Origin: Sulfurovum sp. UBA4779
GTDB lineage: Bacteria; Campylobacterota; Campylobacteria; Campylobacterales; Sulfurovaceae
Reading direction: 5' to 3'
Assembly (NCBI GenBank): GCA_002403155.1
Contig: DHHF01000008.1
Coordinates: 366,303 to 430,302 of the forward strand
Length of the DNA stretch: 64,000 bases
The translations under genes were made by a program, and so were the position numbers. Below, piece after piece: positions 7,371 to 14,385 of this stretch. The notes below the pieces were generated by a model that was not told the DNA's origin, ran no database searches, and saw only the letters and a program-made list of their open reading frames with translations. How positions within the stretch are numbered: position 1 is the stretch's first letter; each line of letters opens with the position of its first letter.

Positions 7371-7484
7371 TTATATTTTGTGGCCGTCATCGATGATGAT
7401 ATACGGCTTTCCTGCACAGTACCCGATATAAAGGTACTGAGTGTTGCCTTTCCTACACAGCCGTCTTTTGAACCTCTTCCACAT
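7371..7484 (-). CDS. very small basic prophage protein, 37 aa
   Basis: An ATG at 7484 with GGAGG seven bases upstream opens a 37-codon frame that overlaps the last 32 bases of the winged-helix gene. The N-terminal 12 residues are strongly basic (MWKRFKRRLCRK) and the C-terminal half is hydrophobic with two Tyr pairs. No family recognised; a nucleic-acid- or membrane-interacting peptide is conceivable. Confidence 0.5.
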   Translation of the reverse strand: MWKRFKRRLCRKGNTQYLYIGYCAGKPYIIIDDGHKI

Positions 7485-8004
7485 TGCCCGCCTCCTCTTG
7501 TATTGCTCTGTATGCTGCGTCAAACGCGTTTTTGCTCAGGCCGCTTCGCTCCATAAGCTCTTCTCGTGTGATCAACTCCGTTTGGTTTTTTAGTATCTGC
7601 CGTATCCTTCCCATATCATATTTCAGCGGGTCGACGGGGCATATTCGCCCCTCTGCGTTGACCGTGACTGGCAGTTCCATATACGGGTCTTTGGCCCGCA
7701 TGGCCCTTTCGTTTCTGTCGAATAGCCGCTTTTGTTTTTCTACCCATACCGGGCAAAGGATGCCCGTGTTTTTCACCAGCGTATAGACCCTTGATGCAAA
7801 CACTCTTGGTGATCTCTTGCTTCGCATCTCATGGCGTTGCTTGACGTATCCGGCGCGCTCAAGCTGTCCGAAAAACCCCCGCAGGCTCTCTTCATTCATA
7901 GCGCTTAAAACCAACAGCTCTTCGATGCTGCATAGCCGATTGCGCCGCAGGTACTCCCAAGCAAATTGTCGTTCGCTTTTTCTTCTTGTTTTAAACTTTG
8001 TCAT
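7453..8004 (-). CDS. winged-helix-like prophage protein, 183 aa
   Basis: The N-terminal 90 residues read as a winged helix: WEYLRRNRLCSIEELLVLSAMNEE, a recognition-type helix SLRGFFGQLERAGYV, and a basic wing (KRSPRVFASRVYTL). A second helical part at the C-terminus (ITREELMERSGLSKNAFDAA) looks like another helix-turn-helix. It lies directly after the MuB-type gene, overlapping it by 14 bases, so it belongs to the transposition operon. Function inferred only as DNA binding. Confidence 0.6.
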   Translation of the reverse strand: MTKFKTRRKSERQFAWEYLRRNRLCSIEELLVLSAMNEESLRGFFGQLERAGYVKQRHEMRSKRSPRVFASRVYTLVKNTGILCPVWVEKQKRLFDRNERAMRAKDPYMELPVTVNAEGRICPVDPLKYDMGRIRQILKNQTELITREELMERSGLSKNAFDAAYRAIQEEAGNVEEVQKTAV

Positions 8005-8791
8005 GCCGTTTTGCCTCTATCTTTGCTTGTCTGTACAGCGCAAGGTCGATCTCATGCACGTCGTTGGCGTCACACCATAGCTCGGTGAGTTTCAGGATGT
8101 TTTTCACCGCCCGCACGCTTCTGTATTTGCCGACAATGTACGACCTGAGGTCTTGCTTGATTTTGATGGGTCGAAACCCGTCTTTATCCTCGATCCCGCA
8201 CAAGTCGATGAACTTATCCAGGTCATCCCCGCGCGTCGCGCCGAAGCTCTTTTTCACCACGATGCGGTCATAGAGATACTTGTAGCGCTGAAGCTTCGCC
8301 TCTACCTGGTCCATCCCCACAAACAGCACCGGGATGTGCGCAAGGTCGTGTATGTCACGGATATTCTCAAGTATCCCGATCCGATCAGCCCTGATGGCGC
8401 GGTCTATCTCGTCCACGATCAGCGGGCGCGGCTCATAGATCAGCGTCGCGATAATGCGTTTGACCACATCTTGCTGTTTGCCGTCTTTGCTGACCCCGCA
8501 GGCTTCGGCGATGTCTTTGATGATCGTGGAGGGCGTCGAAGACTCCATTATCGTCACAAACAGCGCGTCAAACTCTTTTGCCAGCCTCTCTAGAGCGGTG
8601 GTCTTACCCAGCCCCGGGTTTCCGTATCCCAGCCCGATACGCTCCGGGTTGCCTTCCATGTCGATCAACGTTGACAGCAGTTCGTACATTTTTGTATAAT
8701 TCTCCGTCTTCACAAATTCTCGTTTGCTCAATGTGTATCCTTTGTATTGTTTTAAGTCTCTGCCTAAGACTTGATCGGGAGATGAAGACAT
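7991..8791 (-). CDS. MuB-type AAA+ ATPase (target DNA activator)
   Basis: 266 residues with Walker A GYGNPGLGKTT (55-65) and Walker B PLIVDEID (123-130); the order and the C-terminal helical domain match MuB/TniB-like ATPases, which coat target DNA, stimulate the transposase and give target immunity. It directly follows the transposase gene, as in Mu. Start is uncertain: the ATG at 8791 has a GGGGG run directly next to it, while a TTG at 8731 has AAGGA six bases upstream; the ATP-binding domain is intact either way. Confidence 0.88.
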   Translation of the reverse strand: MSSSPDQVLGRDLKQYKGYTLSKREFVKTENYTKMYELLSTLIDMEGNPERIGLGYGNPGLGKTTALERLAKEFDALFVTIMESSTPSTIIKDIAEACGVSKDGKQQDVVKRIIATLIYEPRPLIVDEIDRAIRADRIGILENIRDIHDLAHIPVLFVGMDQVEAKLQRYKYLYDRIVVKKSFGATRGDDLDKFIDLCGIEDKDGFRPIKIKQDLRSYIVGKYRSVRAVKNILKLTELWCDANDVHEIDLALYRQAKIEAKRHDKV

Positions 8792-8806
8792 CCCCCTGTC
8801 AAACCT

Positions 8807-10819
8807 TTATCCCGCTTTATTTTTTTCCCACTCTTCAAGCGCCAGCTGCCATAACCCGGGGTTTTTGTCCGCAAGCCGTTTGGTGTTCTCATCCACCGTG
8901 CCGTTTTCCAGATCAAAAGCGAAACGCTCCGATACCGATCCAAATATCGGACGGCCGTTGATCAGCACCGTCTCTTTTGTATTATCTTGCAGCACTTCCT
9001 GCTCTGCGTCACCATAGCCGCTCTCTTCCGCCAAAGATGCCCGCACCCCAGATACCGCTTCGCTCTTGAACTCTAGCGCCGCCTCTATGATGTCGGATTG
9101 GCGTATCCCGGCCTCATCGATAAGGGAGAGGTATCTTTCCGGTTTTTCTCGCCTTATCTCAACAAGCTGCGCGATCAGCCGTTTGGCTTTCGCGTCAAAG
9201 AAGCGCGATGCCATATACTCCGCGCGGCTCTTCCCGACAAGCTCCGCATTCTCCGCTTTGCAGATGAACTTCATCTCAAGGTCGTACACGTACAGGTACC
9301 CAAGGTCATCATCGCTCAAAGCCCACACGCTCTCACCGACGCGCAAAGAGAGCGCATCGTGCCAGTAGGAGAGCTTTTTCCACACGATCCCTTTTTTCGA
9401 GACCTTTTTCTTCTCGCTCAGCCCCGTCAGCACGTCCAGCACCCGCTCGTCGCTGATGCGTCGCACCGGTATCGCGCACTCGTTCCACCGCGCAAGCGGG
9501 GTTTCTTTGATGCCGCGGTGCTGGCGGTTGTCGTAGCGGTTTATCCATTTGTCGATATACCCCTCAAGCTGCTCTCGGCTCAGAGTCGTAGGGATGTACG
9601 CATCCATCGCTTTCTGCGCCGCGGCAAGTTTCTTAGCCGCCGAGTGCCCGTGCCGCAGCATCGCCATGGCCCGTTCTTTGGCTTTGAGTTTCTCTTCGTA
9701 GGTTTCCCGGTTCTGTATTTTTTCACGTTCACCTACGTTATGTCCTATATATCCGGGAAGCTCTTCGAACAGGTCCCTTGTGAGCGTCCCGAAAAACCGT
9801 TCGATGTGCGGCTTCTGCCAGCCGCTGTAGGGCATCGTAAACTGCTGCTCTATCTTCAGCCTCGAACACGTATACTCAAACGCCCGGCTCTTGTACTCCT
9901 TCCCGTTGTCCAGCTTCACCGCCTCAGGCACACCAAGCTTTGTGATCCCTTTTTTGAACACCTTGCCGAGCGCGGAAGCGTTTGCCGTAGGGGTTACCAC
10001 CACCACCGCGCGGCGGCTGTACACGTCGATTGCCGCGGAGAGCTGGTAGCGTATCCCGTCCTCGCACATCACGTCCACCGGTGTGCCGTCCATCTCCCAC
10101 AGCGCATTGTTGTACGCCGCCGCTTCCGATGCGTTCCCGGGTGCTGGGCGCAGTTTGTTGTTCGCTTGCGCAGGATTGTCCGCGAACGTCGCGATGAGGA
10201 CGTTCTCAGCTTTATACCGGGCGATCATCCTGCTGATCGTCGCATAGCTTGGCGTATCGCCCCCGAACGCCTCTTGCATATACGTATGCAGTTTCGTCTT
10301 CCGGATGGAAGGATTTTCCAAAAAAAGCCGCTCCAAAAACGCGTACTGCTCATCGCTGTAGCTTCGGTTGTTGCTGCTTTTGCCTCGCGTGTCCAGCAGC
10401 CTATCCAGCGCCGTCACACCCTCTTCCTCACACCGCTTCACCGTCTCCAGCCACCTAAACAGCTTGGACTTGGTGGGCGAGATCTTGCGGTATTTGTACG
10501 CCGCCCTGGCAAGAAACTTTTTCCACCCCTCTTTTTCGGGGCGGTTGCGGTAGTCCCGCACCAGCTTTTCCTTGAGCAGCGCCTCCTCCTGCTTCGCGTC
10601 GCTTGCCAGCCGCCATGCCGCCGCAAGGTCGCTGTCGCTTGTGTCGATCACCTCGGCAAACACTTCTTCATAGTGGTAATGCCCCCGCACCGTCTCGAAC
10701 CTGAAGTGCCTCTCTCCGATCTTGATGTGGCCCGTGCCGGCTTCGACGGCTTTGAGCGTCCTGTCTTGTATCGTTCTTGGCGATACATTTAATATCGTCC
10801 CCAGTTCGCTGCTATTCAT
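8807..10819 (-). CDS. MuA-type DDE transposase
   Basis: 670 residues, the normal size of MuA. The N-terminus (NSSELGTILNVSPRTIQDR) is a DNA-binding helix-turn-helix, followed by the helical end-binding region. The RNase H-like catalytic core has Asp244 (WEMDGTPVD), Asp304 (VKLDNGKEY) and Glu340 (KPHIERFFGTL), followed by the Mu transposase C-terminal beta-barrel and a MuB/ClpX-interaction tail. It would cut phage ends and join them to target DNA for both integration and replication. The ATG at 10819 overlaps the Ner-like gene by eight bases. Confidence 0.95.
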   Translation of the reverse strand: MNSSELGTILNVSPRTIQDRTLKAVEAGTGHIKIGERHFRFETVRGHYHYEEVFAEVIDTSDSDLAAAWRLASDAKQEEALLKEKLVRDYRNRPEKEGWKKFLARAAYKYRKISPTKSKLFRWLETVKRCEEEGVTALDRLLDTRGKSSNNRSYSDEQYAFLERLFLENPSIRKTKLHTYMQEAFGGDTPSYATISRMIARYKAENVLIATFADNPAQANNKLRPAPGNASEAAAYNNALWEMDGTPVDVMCEDGIRYQLSAAIDVYSRRAVVVVTPTANASALGKVFKKGITKLGVPEAVKLDNGKEYKSRAFEYTCSRLKIEQQFTMPYSGWQKPHIERFFGTLTRDLFEELPGYIGHNVGEREKIQNRETYEEKLKAKERAMAMLRHGHSAAKKLAAAQKAMDAYIPTTLSREQLEGYIDKWINRYDNRQHRGIKETPLARWNECAIPVRRISDERVLDVLTGLSEKKKVSKKGIVWKKLSYWHDALSLRVGESVWALSDDDLGYLYVYDLEMKFICKAENAELVGKSRAEYMASRFFDAKAKRLIAQLVEIRREKPERYLSLIDEAGIRQSDIIEAALEFKSEAVSGVRASLAEESGYGDAEQEVLQDNTKETVLINGRPIFGSVSERFAFDLENGTVDENTKRLADKNPGLWQLALEEWEKNKAG

Positions 10820-11048
10820 TGCCGACCTCCCACGGCAGCGGGCCGACCCACACGCCGTCTTCTTTTAGTCTCATATACGCCTTTCTGGTGTTGCCCTTGG
10901 CGGTTTTTTTCTTGCCCGTAGTCTGCGCGTCGCCGCTGAGGATGAGGCTCAGCGTCGGCTGGCACAGCCCGTACGCCCTGGCATATTTCACCACCGAAAA
11001 CCCCTTCGCGTCAAACCGCGCTTTGAGCGTCATATTTTTTAGTTTCAC
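10812..11048 (-). CDS. Ner-like DNA-binding regulator (BcepMu gp16-like)
   Basis: A 78-residue protein with the segment MTLKARFDAKGFSVVKYARA, then a turn and a recognition helix (QPTLSLILSGD), and a conserved end LKEDGVWVGPLPW. This is the small early regulator found before the transposase in Mu-like phages of Proteobacteria and Campylobacterota; Ner of Mu represses both the repressor promoter and the early promoter. I prefer the GTG start at 11048 because AGGAGG sits five bases upstream; an ATG five codons later (11033) lacks a ribosome site. Confidence 0.8.
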   Translation of the reverse strand: MKLKNMTLKARFDAKGFSVVKYARAYGLCQPTLSLILSGDAQTTGKKKTAKGNTRKAYMRLKEDGVWVGPLPWEVGNE

Positions 11049-11137
11049 AACTGCCTCCTGTTTGGTGTGGTATCCACACTGAAGGCTCCTTAGTGGTTGA
11101 TAAGGGGGAGGAAAAACAAACACAAGGAGCCGTCACT

Positions 11138-11281
11138 ATGGAAAGTGATGACAGTAAAACAAAATACGCACTTTTTTGTTTTACTCCAAATGCCGTATTT
11201 ACGGGCATCACAGAGGAGCAAAACAAGTAAAACGCGTAAAACGGCAAATCCACACAGAAGCCCACGAAACCAAAAAATAAA
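11138..11281 (+). CDS. possible small ORF in the prophage control region, 47 aa
   Basis: An ATG at 11138 preceded by AAGGAG (eight-base spacing) opens 47 codons ending in a Lys/Arg-rich tail. It runs in the direction of the repressor gene and lies where the Mu control region would otherwise be non-coding. It covers the 12-bp inverted repeat at 11153-11185 and two GTAAAACG repeats. No family is recognised and no clear promoter is seen, so it may not be a real gene. Confidence 0.3.
11153..11185. promoter_or_regulatory. 12-bp perfect inverted repeat, candidate operator
   Basis: AGTAAAACAAAA at 11153-11164 is perfectly repeated in inverse orientation at 11174-11185 with nine bases between. It lies about 105 bases upstream of the Ner-like start. 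It could be an operator for the repressor or Ner, or an RNA hairpin. Confidence 0.5.
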
Positions 11282-11471
11282 GGATATGGATTTAAGATTA
11301 CAAGGAGGAGTATCATGAGTATTTGGGCCCATGGGCTCCTGTGTAGATTCATCGTACATACTGATGGATGAGAAATACATAAATATGTATGTGCATCACA
11401 CCATGATGTTGTAGATCACATCTATCGCTCTCCATAGATATGAGTTATTAAGCCTTACGCACCCGAAGGTG

Positions 11472-11493
11472 TCATCCGCGGACGCACGGATGA
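11472..11493. promoter_or_regulatory. 7-bp inverted repeat TCATCCG/CGGATGA
   Basis: Perfect 7-bp arms with an 8-base, G+C-rich spacer between the early operon and the repressor. It can be an operator or the stem of a leader hairpin; nothing else decides between these. Confidence 0.35.
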
Positions 11494-11537
11494 AAAATGT
11501 CAAATATCACGAAATTCCCACTTTTAGTGTGAATTTC

Positions 11538-11566
11538 CGCTTCATGTGATATAATCTTATGAAGCG
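11538..11566. promoter_or_regulatory. 8-bp inverted repeat around a TATAAT hexamer
   Basis: CGCTTCAT (11538-11545) and ATGAAGCG (11559-11566) are perfect inverted arms. The 13-base centre contains TATAAT at 11550-11555, so a protein bound here would cover a -10 element of a rightward promoter for the repressor. No good -35 is visible, which would fit a promoter that needs an activator. Confidence 0.5.
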
Positions 11567-11587
11567 ATAAGAGAATTATAGAGAATA

Positions 11588-11627
11588 TTTCGCTACTTGT
11601 CAAGCTTTTTTTACAAAAATAGCGAAA
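11588..11627. promoter_or_regulatory. 8-bp inverted repeat in front of the repressor gene
   Basis: TTTCGCTA (11588-11595) and TAGCGAAA (11620-11627) are perfect inverted arms with a 24-base spacer that contains TTGTCA. They lie 23 bases upstream of the repressor ATG and are likely to bind the repressor itself or Ner (autoregulation), by analogy with Mu operators. Confidence 0.5.
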
Positions 11628-11649
11628 ATATATCTAATAAGGTGAGAAA

Positions 11650-12300
11650 ATGAATACTATAAGCGAAAGAATCAAGGAAATACGCGGGGTTTTTAGCCTC
11701 TCTCAGAAAGACTTTGCAGAGAAAATGGGGTTAAAATGGCATCAAATTAAGGATATTGAGACAGAGAAGACAAAACCATCTGTTGATTTGATTGTAAAGA
11801 TTAGCGATATTTTCTCTATAGATAGCTGGTGGCTGCTCACCGGCAAGGGAAGCATGAAACCGGAAGCCGTGGAAACAGCGGTGGCATTGCAGGGCGACGT
11901 CCTCTCCATGCCGCTGGTCTCGCACACCGTGCAGGCGGGGCGCGGGGGCGACATCGGCGGCGTGCGCTACGAAGTGGTGGAGACGATGGCTATCAGCCGC
12001 AGCCTCTTCAAAACCCCGCCAGCCTCCACCGTGCGCATCATCAAGGTAGACGGCTACTCCATGGTGCCCATGCTCTATCCGGATTCCTATTGCATCTTTG
12101 ATGAAGCTTCTCTTTTTACCACCGACGGGCTTTATATTATAAACTATGGCAACGAGCTGATGGTCAAGCTCCTACAGCAGGACCCAAGCGGCGCCGTCCA
12201 CATCAAAAGCGTCAACCCCGACTATCAAAACTGGATCGTATACCCAACAGATCAGACCCATTTCGCCATCATAGGCAAAGTCCTGCGCATCATCATCTAG
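11650..12300 (+). CDS. XRE/S24-type phage repressor
   Basis: 216 residues. Residues 1-65 are an XRE helix-turn-helix (LSQKDFAEKMGLKWHQIKDIE). The C-terminal half is an S24 peptidase-like domain with Ser137 in VDGYSMVPML and Lys173 in ELMVKLLQ, the catalytic pair of LexA/CI proteins, and a possible Ala96-Gly97 self-cleavage site in the linker (VQAGRG). It should hold the prophage lysogenic and be inactivated by RecA after DNA damage, unlike Mu's own repressor. Base composition changes sharply near codon 70: the first third is AT-rich, the rest is GC-rich. AAGGTGAG precedes the ATG. Confidence 0.9.
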   Translation: MNTISERIKEIRGVFSLSQKDFAEKMGLKWHQIKDIETEKTKPSVDLIVKISDIFSIDSWWLLTGKGSMKPEAVETAVALQGDVLSMPLVSHTVQAGRGGDIGGVRYEVVETMAISRSLFKTPPASTVRIIKVDGYSMVPMLYPDSYCIFDEASLFTTDGLYIINYGNELMVKLLQQDPSGAVHIKSVNPDYQNWIVYPTDQTHFAIIGKVLRIII

Positions 12301-12332
12301 AGATGCGTTCCCGTTTTTAGTGTAAATTTTTA

Positions 12333-12604
12333 TTGCGCCTGCTGTTGCGCCTGTTTTACTGCGTTTTACTTGCTGATCGCCGTCAACACTCGGCTGTATC
12401 GGCATTTGATAGGGTTTTATCGTTTTTCCGTCAAAACAAGCCGCGTTTTACATGCCTCCATCCACACAAACCCCCAAAACACCGAACGTTAACCACATTT
12501 TTAAACTAGTTTAACTTTGTTCAATAAAACATAAACACGTTTTACATCAAAACGTGAACAAAAAACCCCCGCAAACTCCCATTATTATGGCTTTTCCGTA
12601 AAAC
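12333..12604. repeat. cluster of GTTTTAC repeats near the prophage end
   Basis: The 7-mer GTTTTAC occurs at 12352, 12363, 12445 and 12539, and as GTAAAAC at 12598; further copies lie at 11154, 11178, 11228 and 11237. The copy at 12539 is part of a perfect 8-bp inverted repeat CACGTTTT/AAAACGTG (12536-12556). There is also a 12-base tandem duplication TTGCGCCTG at 12333 and 12345. The spacing over 250 bases near the phage end is like that of transposase end-binding sites, but the other end would be needed to confirm this. The rest of 12301-12858 is AT-rich without a gene; TTAAACTAGTTTAA at 12501-12514 is a perfect palindrome. Confidence 0.45.
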
Positions 12605-12807
12605 AAGGCTTATTCTCTTTTTAACTGAACCCCCACATTTAAAACAACCACATAAATTTCGGCATTCGTGTTCCAATGATATTTTTGCCAAAAACCAACA
12701 AGCTTCCAAAATTATATTTTATAATATATTCATTTATTTATGCATGATCCGCTTGAAGCCCCCATACTTTATCCAAACGCAATCTTTCCTGTCATTTTTT
12801 AAAATTA

Positions 12808-12833
12808 AGCCGCTAATTCTCCGGAAAGCGGCT
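12808..12833 (-). terminator. hairpin AGCCGCT/AGCGGCT with leftward T-rich tail
   Basis: Seven-base perfect arms with a 12-base loop; read leftward it is followed by TTAATTTTAAAAAAT. No leftward gene ends here, so it may be a relic of the host gene order before prophage insertion. Confidence 0.3.
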
Positions 12834-12858
12834 GAAAACCCCGGTAAAATCGGTAAAA

Positions 12859-12954
12859 GAACAAACGTTCATAAAAATAAAAAATCAGAAAAATAAATAT
12901 GAACAATTGTTCTTTTCAAAAACAAAGCAAAATTATCTTAATGAACAATTGTTC
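12859..12954. promoter_or_regulatory. three upstream TetR-type operator palindromes
   Basis: GAACAAACGTTC at 12859-12870 and GAACAATTGTTC at 12901-12912 and 12943-12954. All share GAAC-N4-GTTC, identical in half-sites to the operator inside the promoter at 12985. The spacings between the starts are exactly 42 bases in each case (12859, 12901, 12943, 12985), four turns of the helix, so all four face the same side of the DNA. Confidence 0.75.
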
Positions 12955-12975
12955 ATGAATGGAAAAATTTCAGAC

Positions 12976-13004
12976 TTGACAAATGAACAAACGTTCACTA
13001 TAAT
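12976..13004 (+). promoter_or_regulatory. consensus promoter with operator in the spacer
   Basis: TTGACA at 12976-12981 and TATAAT at 12999-13004 are separated by exactly 17 bases, and the fourth operator GAACAAACGTTC (12985-12996) fills the spacer. This is a strong promoter that the TetR protein encoded just downstream should shut off. Transcription would start about 20 bases before the TetR ATG. Confidence 0.85.
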
Positions 13005-13028
13005 TTCTTATCTATTTAGGAGCCTAAA

Positions 13029-13682
13029 ATGCATACAAATGACGTTATTTCCTCCCCCTCTAAAGGCAGCAAAACCAAAGAAAAAATACTCAAAACTTCG
13101 CTAAAACTTTTTTCAACCAAAGGCTATGCTTCCACAACAGTCAGGGATATAGCCGGTGCAATGGGTATAAAGCAAAGTGCACTTTATAATCACTTCAAAT
13201 CCAAAGATGAAATTCTGGAAACACTTATCAGTGACCTTACCTCTTCGGCCATCGTAACTATCTTTGAGGACAAAGATTCTCAAGAGCTCTATAAGCAGGG
13301 AAAATCGGTTTTGATGTCTATAGCTACTATTTTTAAACTGCTGAGCTTTGATGCGCAAAATGAAGCATTATTTAAACTGCTGATGCAAGAGATCTATCGC
13401 AATGAGCGTATCCGGGAAATATACAATGAATATTTCTATCAAGAAAACGTCAAAAAGCTTTCCGGACTCTTTTTTATGATGATGCAAAATGACATGATCA
13501 AATCCTCAGATCCCCTTTTGCTGGCAAACGAGTTTTTTTCTCCGCTTTTTTTCTATCAAATGCAGGTTTCTTTGCTAAAATTAGATAAAAAATCAACCTC
13601 TTCGGTTGTTTCTTTGTTTGAAAAGCATGTGGATTATTTCTGGGATATGATAAAGATAGAGAAGCAGACAACATTGTTTTAA
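13029..13682 (+). CDS. TetR-family transcriptional repressor
   Basis: 217 residues. Residues 15-65 are a TetR helix-turn-helix (KILKTSLKLFSTKGYASTTV then IAGAMGIKQSALYNHFKSKDEIL); the remaining helical domain should bind an effector and form the dimer. It is expected to repress its own strong promoter through the GAAC-N4-GTTC palindromes and with it the methyltransferase gene 37 bases downstream. No efflux or lipid gene is adjacent, so the effector is unknown. TAGGAG precedes the ATG. It is the first host gene after the prophage. Confidence 0.9.
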   Translation: MHTNDVISSPSKGSKTKEKILKTSLKLFSTKGYASTTVRDIAGAMGIKQSALYNHFKSKDEILETLISDLTSSAIVTIFEDKDSQELYKQGKSVLMSIATIFKLLSFDAQNEALFKLLMQEIYRNERIREIYNEYFYQENVKKLSGLFFMMMQNDMIKSSDPLLLANEFFSPLFFYQMQVSLLKLDKKSTSSVVSLFEKHVDYFWDMIKIEKQTTLF

Positions 13683-13718
13683 ACATATAAATATTAGATA
13701 ATATAAAGGATAATTTTT

Positions 13719-14330
13719 ATGCAAGACAAGATTGATTTATTTGAGCACAAATCAAAATCATGGGATATGGAAGACAGACGCATTAAGAATGCAAAGAGTA
13801 TTGCCGATTTTATAGTAAAAAATATTAGTTTATCAAAAAAGATGGAAATAATCGATTTTGGAGCAGGCACCGGCCTTTTGAGTTATTTTGTTGCACCTTA
13901 TGTTGGCAAAATTGTTGCTGTGGACAATTCTCCCTCCATGTTGGAAAAATTTAAAGAAAAACAAACAGAATTTGCCTGCGATACCGAAATAATAAAAGGA
14001 GACTTATCTGCAATAGCGTTTGAGAAAAAATTTGACGGCATTGTCTCCTCAATGACCATGCATCATGTTGAAGACATTTATGCCCTATTTTCAGATTTTT
14101 ATAAAATACTGAATGATAGAGGTTTTATTGTGATTGCTGACCTAGATAAGGAAGACGGCAGTTTTCATACTGACAATACAGGCGTACATCATTATGGGTT
14201 TGATAGACAGCTGCTTGAGACAATAGCACAAAATGCAGGCTTTAAGGAGATAACGTTTGAAACTGCAAGCACCATCAAAAAACCGCATTCTGATTTTACG
14301 GTTTTTGTTATGACGGCAAGAAAAGGATAA
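13719..14330 (+). CDS. class I SAM-dependent methyltransferase
   Basis: 203 residues with the SAM-binding motif I DFGAGTGLLSYF near residue 45, an acidic loop VAVDNSPSMLEKFK at the end of strand 2 and MTMHHVEDIYALFSDFYKIL as the motif IV to V region, as in small-molecule methyltransferases of the Methyltransf_11/25 type. Substrate not identifiable. It is co-transcribed with the TetR gene, so it likely modifies the compound or a stress target sensed by that regulator. AAAGGATAATTTTT precedes the ATG. Confidence 0.85.
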   Translation: MQDKIDLFEHKSKSWDMEDRRIKNAKSIADFIVKNISLSKKMEIIDFGAGTGLLSYFVAPYVGKIVAVDNSPSMLEKFKEKQTEFACDTEIIKGDLSAIAFEKKFDGIVSSMTMHHVEDIYALFSDFYKILNDRGFIVIADLDKEDGSFHTDNTGVHHYGFDRQLLETIAQNAGFKEITFETASTIKKPHSDFTVFVMTARKG

Positions 14331-14349
14331 AAACTTTTATCCTTTTCTT
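14318..14349 (+). terminator. hairpin terminator of the TetR-methyltransferase operon
   Basis: A perfect 15-bp inverted repeat (14318-14332 and 14335-14349) overlaps the stop codon of the methyltransferase; the pairing arm ends in TCCTTTTCTT. Its A/T-rich, symmetrical arms would also work leftward, ending transcripts from the opposite side. Confidence 0.65.
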
Positions 14350-14385
14350 ATGTTGCACCCCCATTGAGAATTTTTGGCAGAAAGC

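Larger units (their letters stand above)
1..12604 (-). mobile_element. Mu-like transposable prophage, early end (partial)
   Basis: The block contains in order, from right to left, an S24-type repressor, a Ner-like regulator, a MuA-type transposase, a MuB-type ATPase, DUF3164, endolysin, GemA and a MuF head protein, which is the gene set of transposable Mu-like phages. Its DNA is clearly richer in G and C than the host genes to the right. Coding is dense, with repeated ATGA overlaps. The left part of the phage (terminase, portal, capsid, tail) is outside the window. The right border is not resolved: it must lie between the repressor stop and the host TetR operators at 12859, and 12604 is only the last copy of a repeated motif. 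Mu-type ends with a 5-bp target duplication could not be identified from one end alone. Confidence 0.9.

Noticed and set aside
9098..10792. 564-codon open frame on the + strand
   Set aside because: It lies entirely antisense to the MuA-type transposase, has an Arg/Pro/His-rich composition typical of GC-rich shadow frames and has no ribosome site.
11097..11318. 73-codon + frame beginning at TTG, and the 18-codon frame following it at 11314
   Set aside because: The first has no ribosome site at its start, and the second has a good AAGGAGG site but only 18 codons; neither can be told from chance.
11090..11380. 96-codon frame on the - strand in the prophage control region
   Set aside because: Hydrophobic, out-of-context and in conflict with the 47-codon frame that has a better ribosome site; the inverted repeats favour a regulatory role.
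12501..12514. TTAAACTAGTTTAA as an operator
   Set aside because: A 14-base palindrome in a very AT-rich stretch is not rare, and it has no partner copy.
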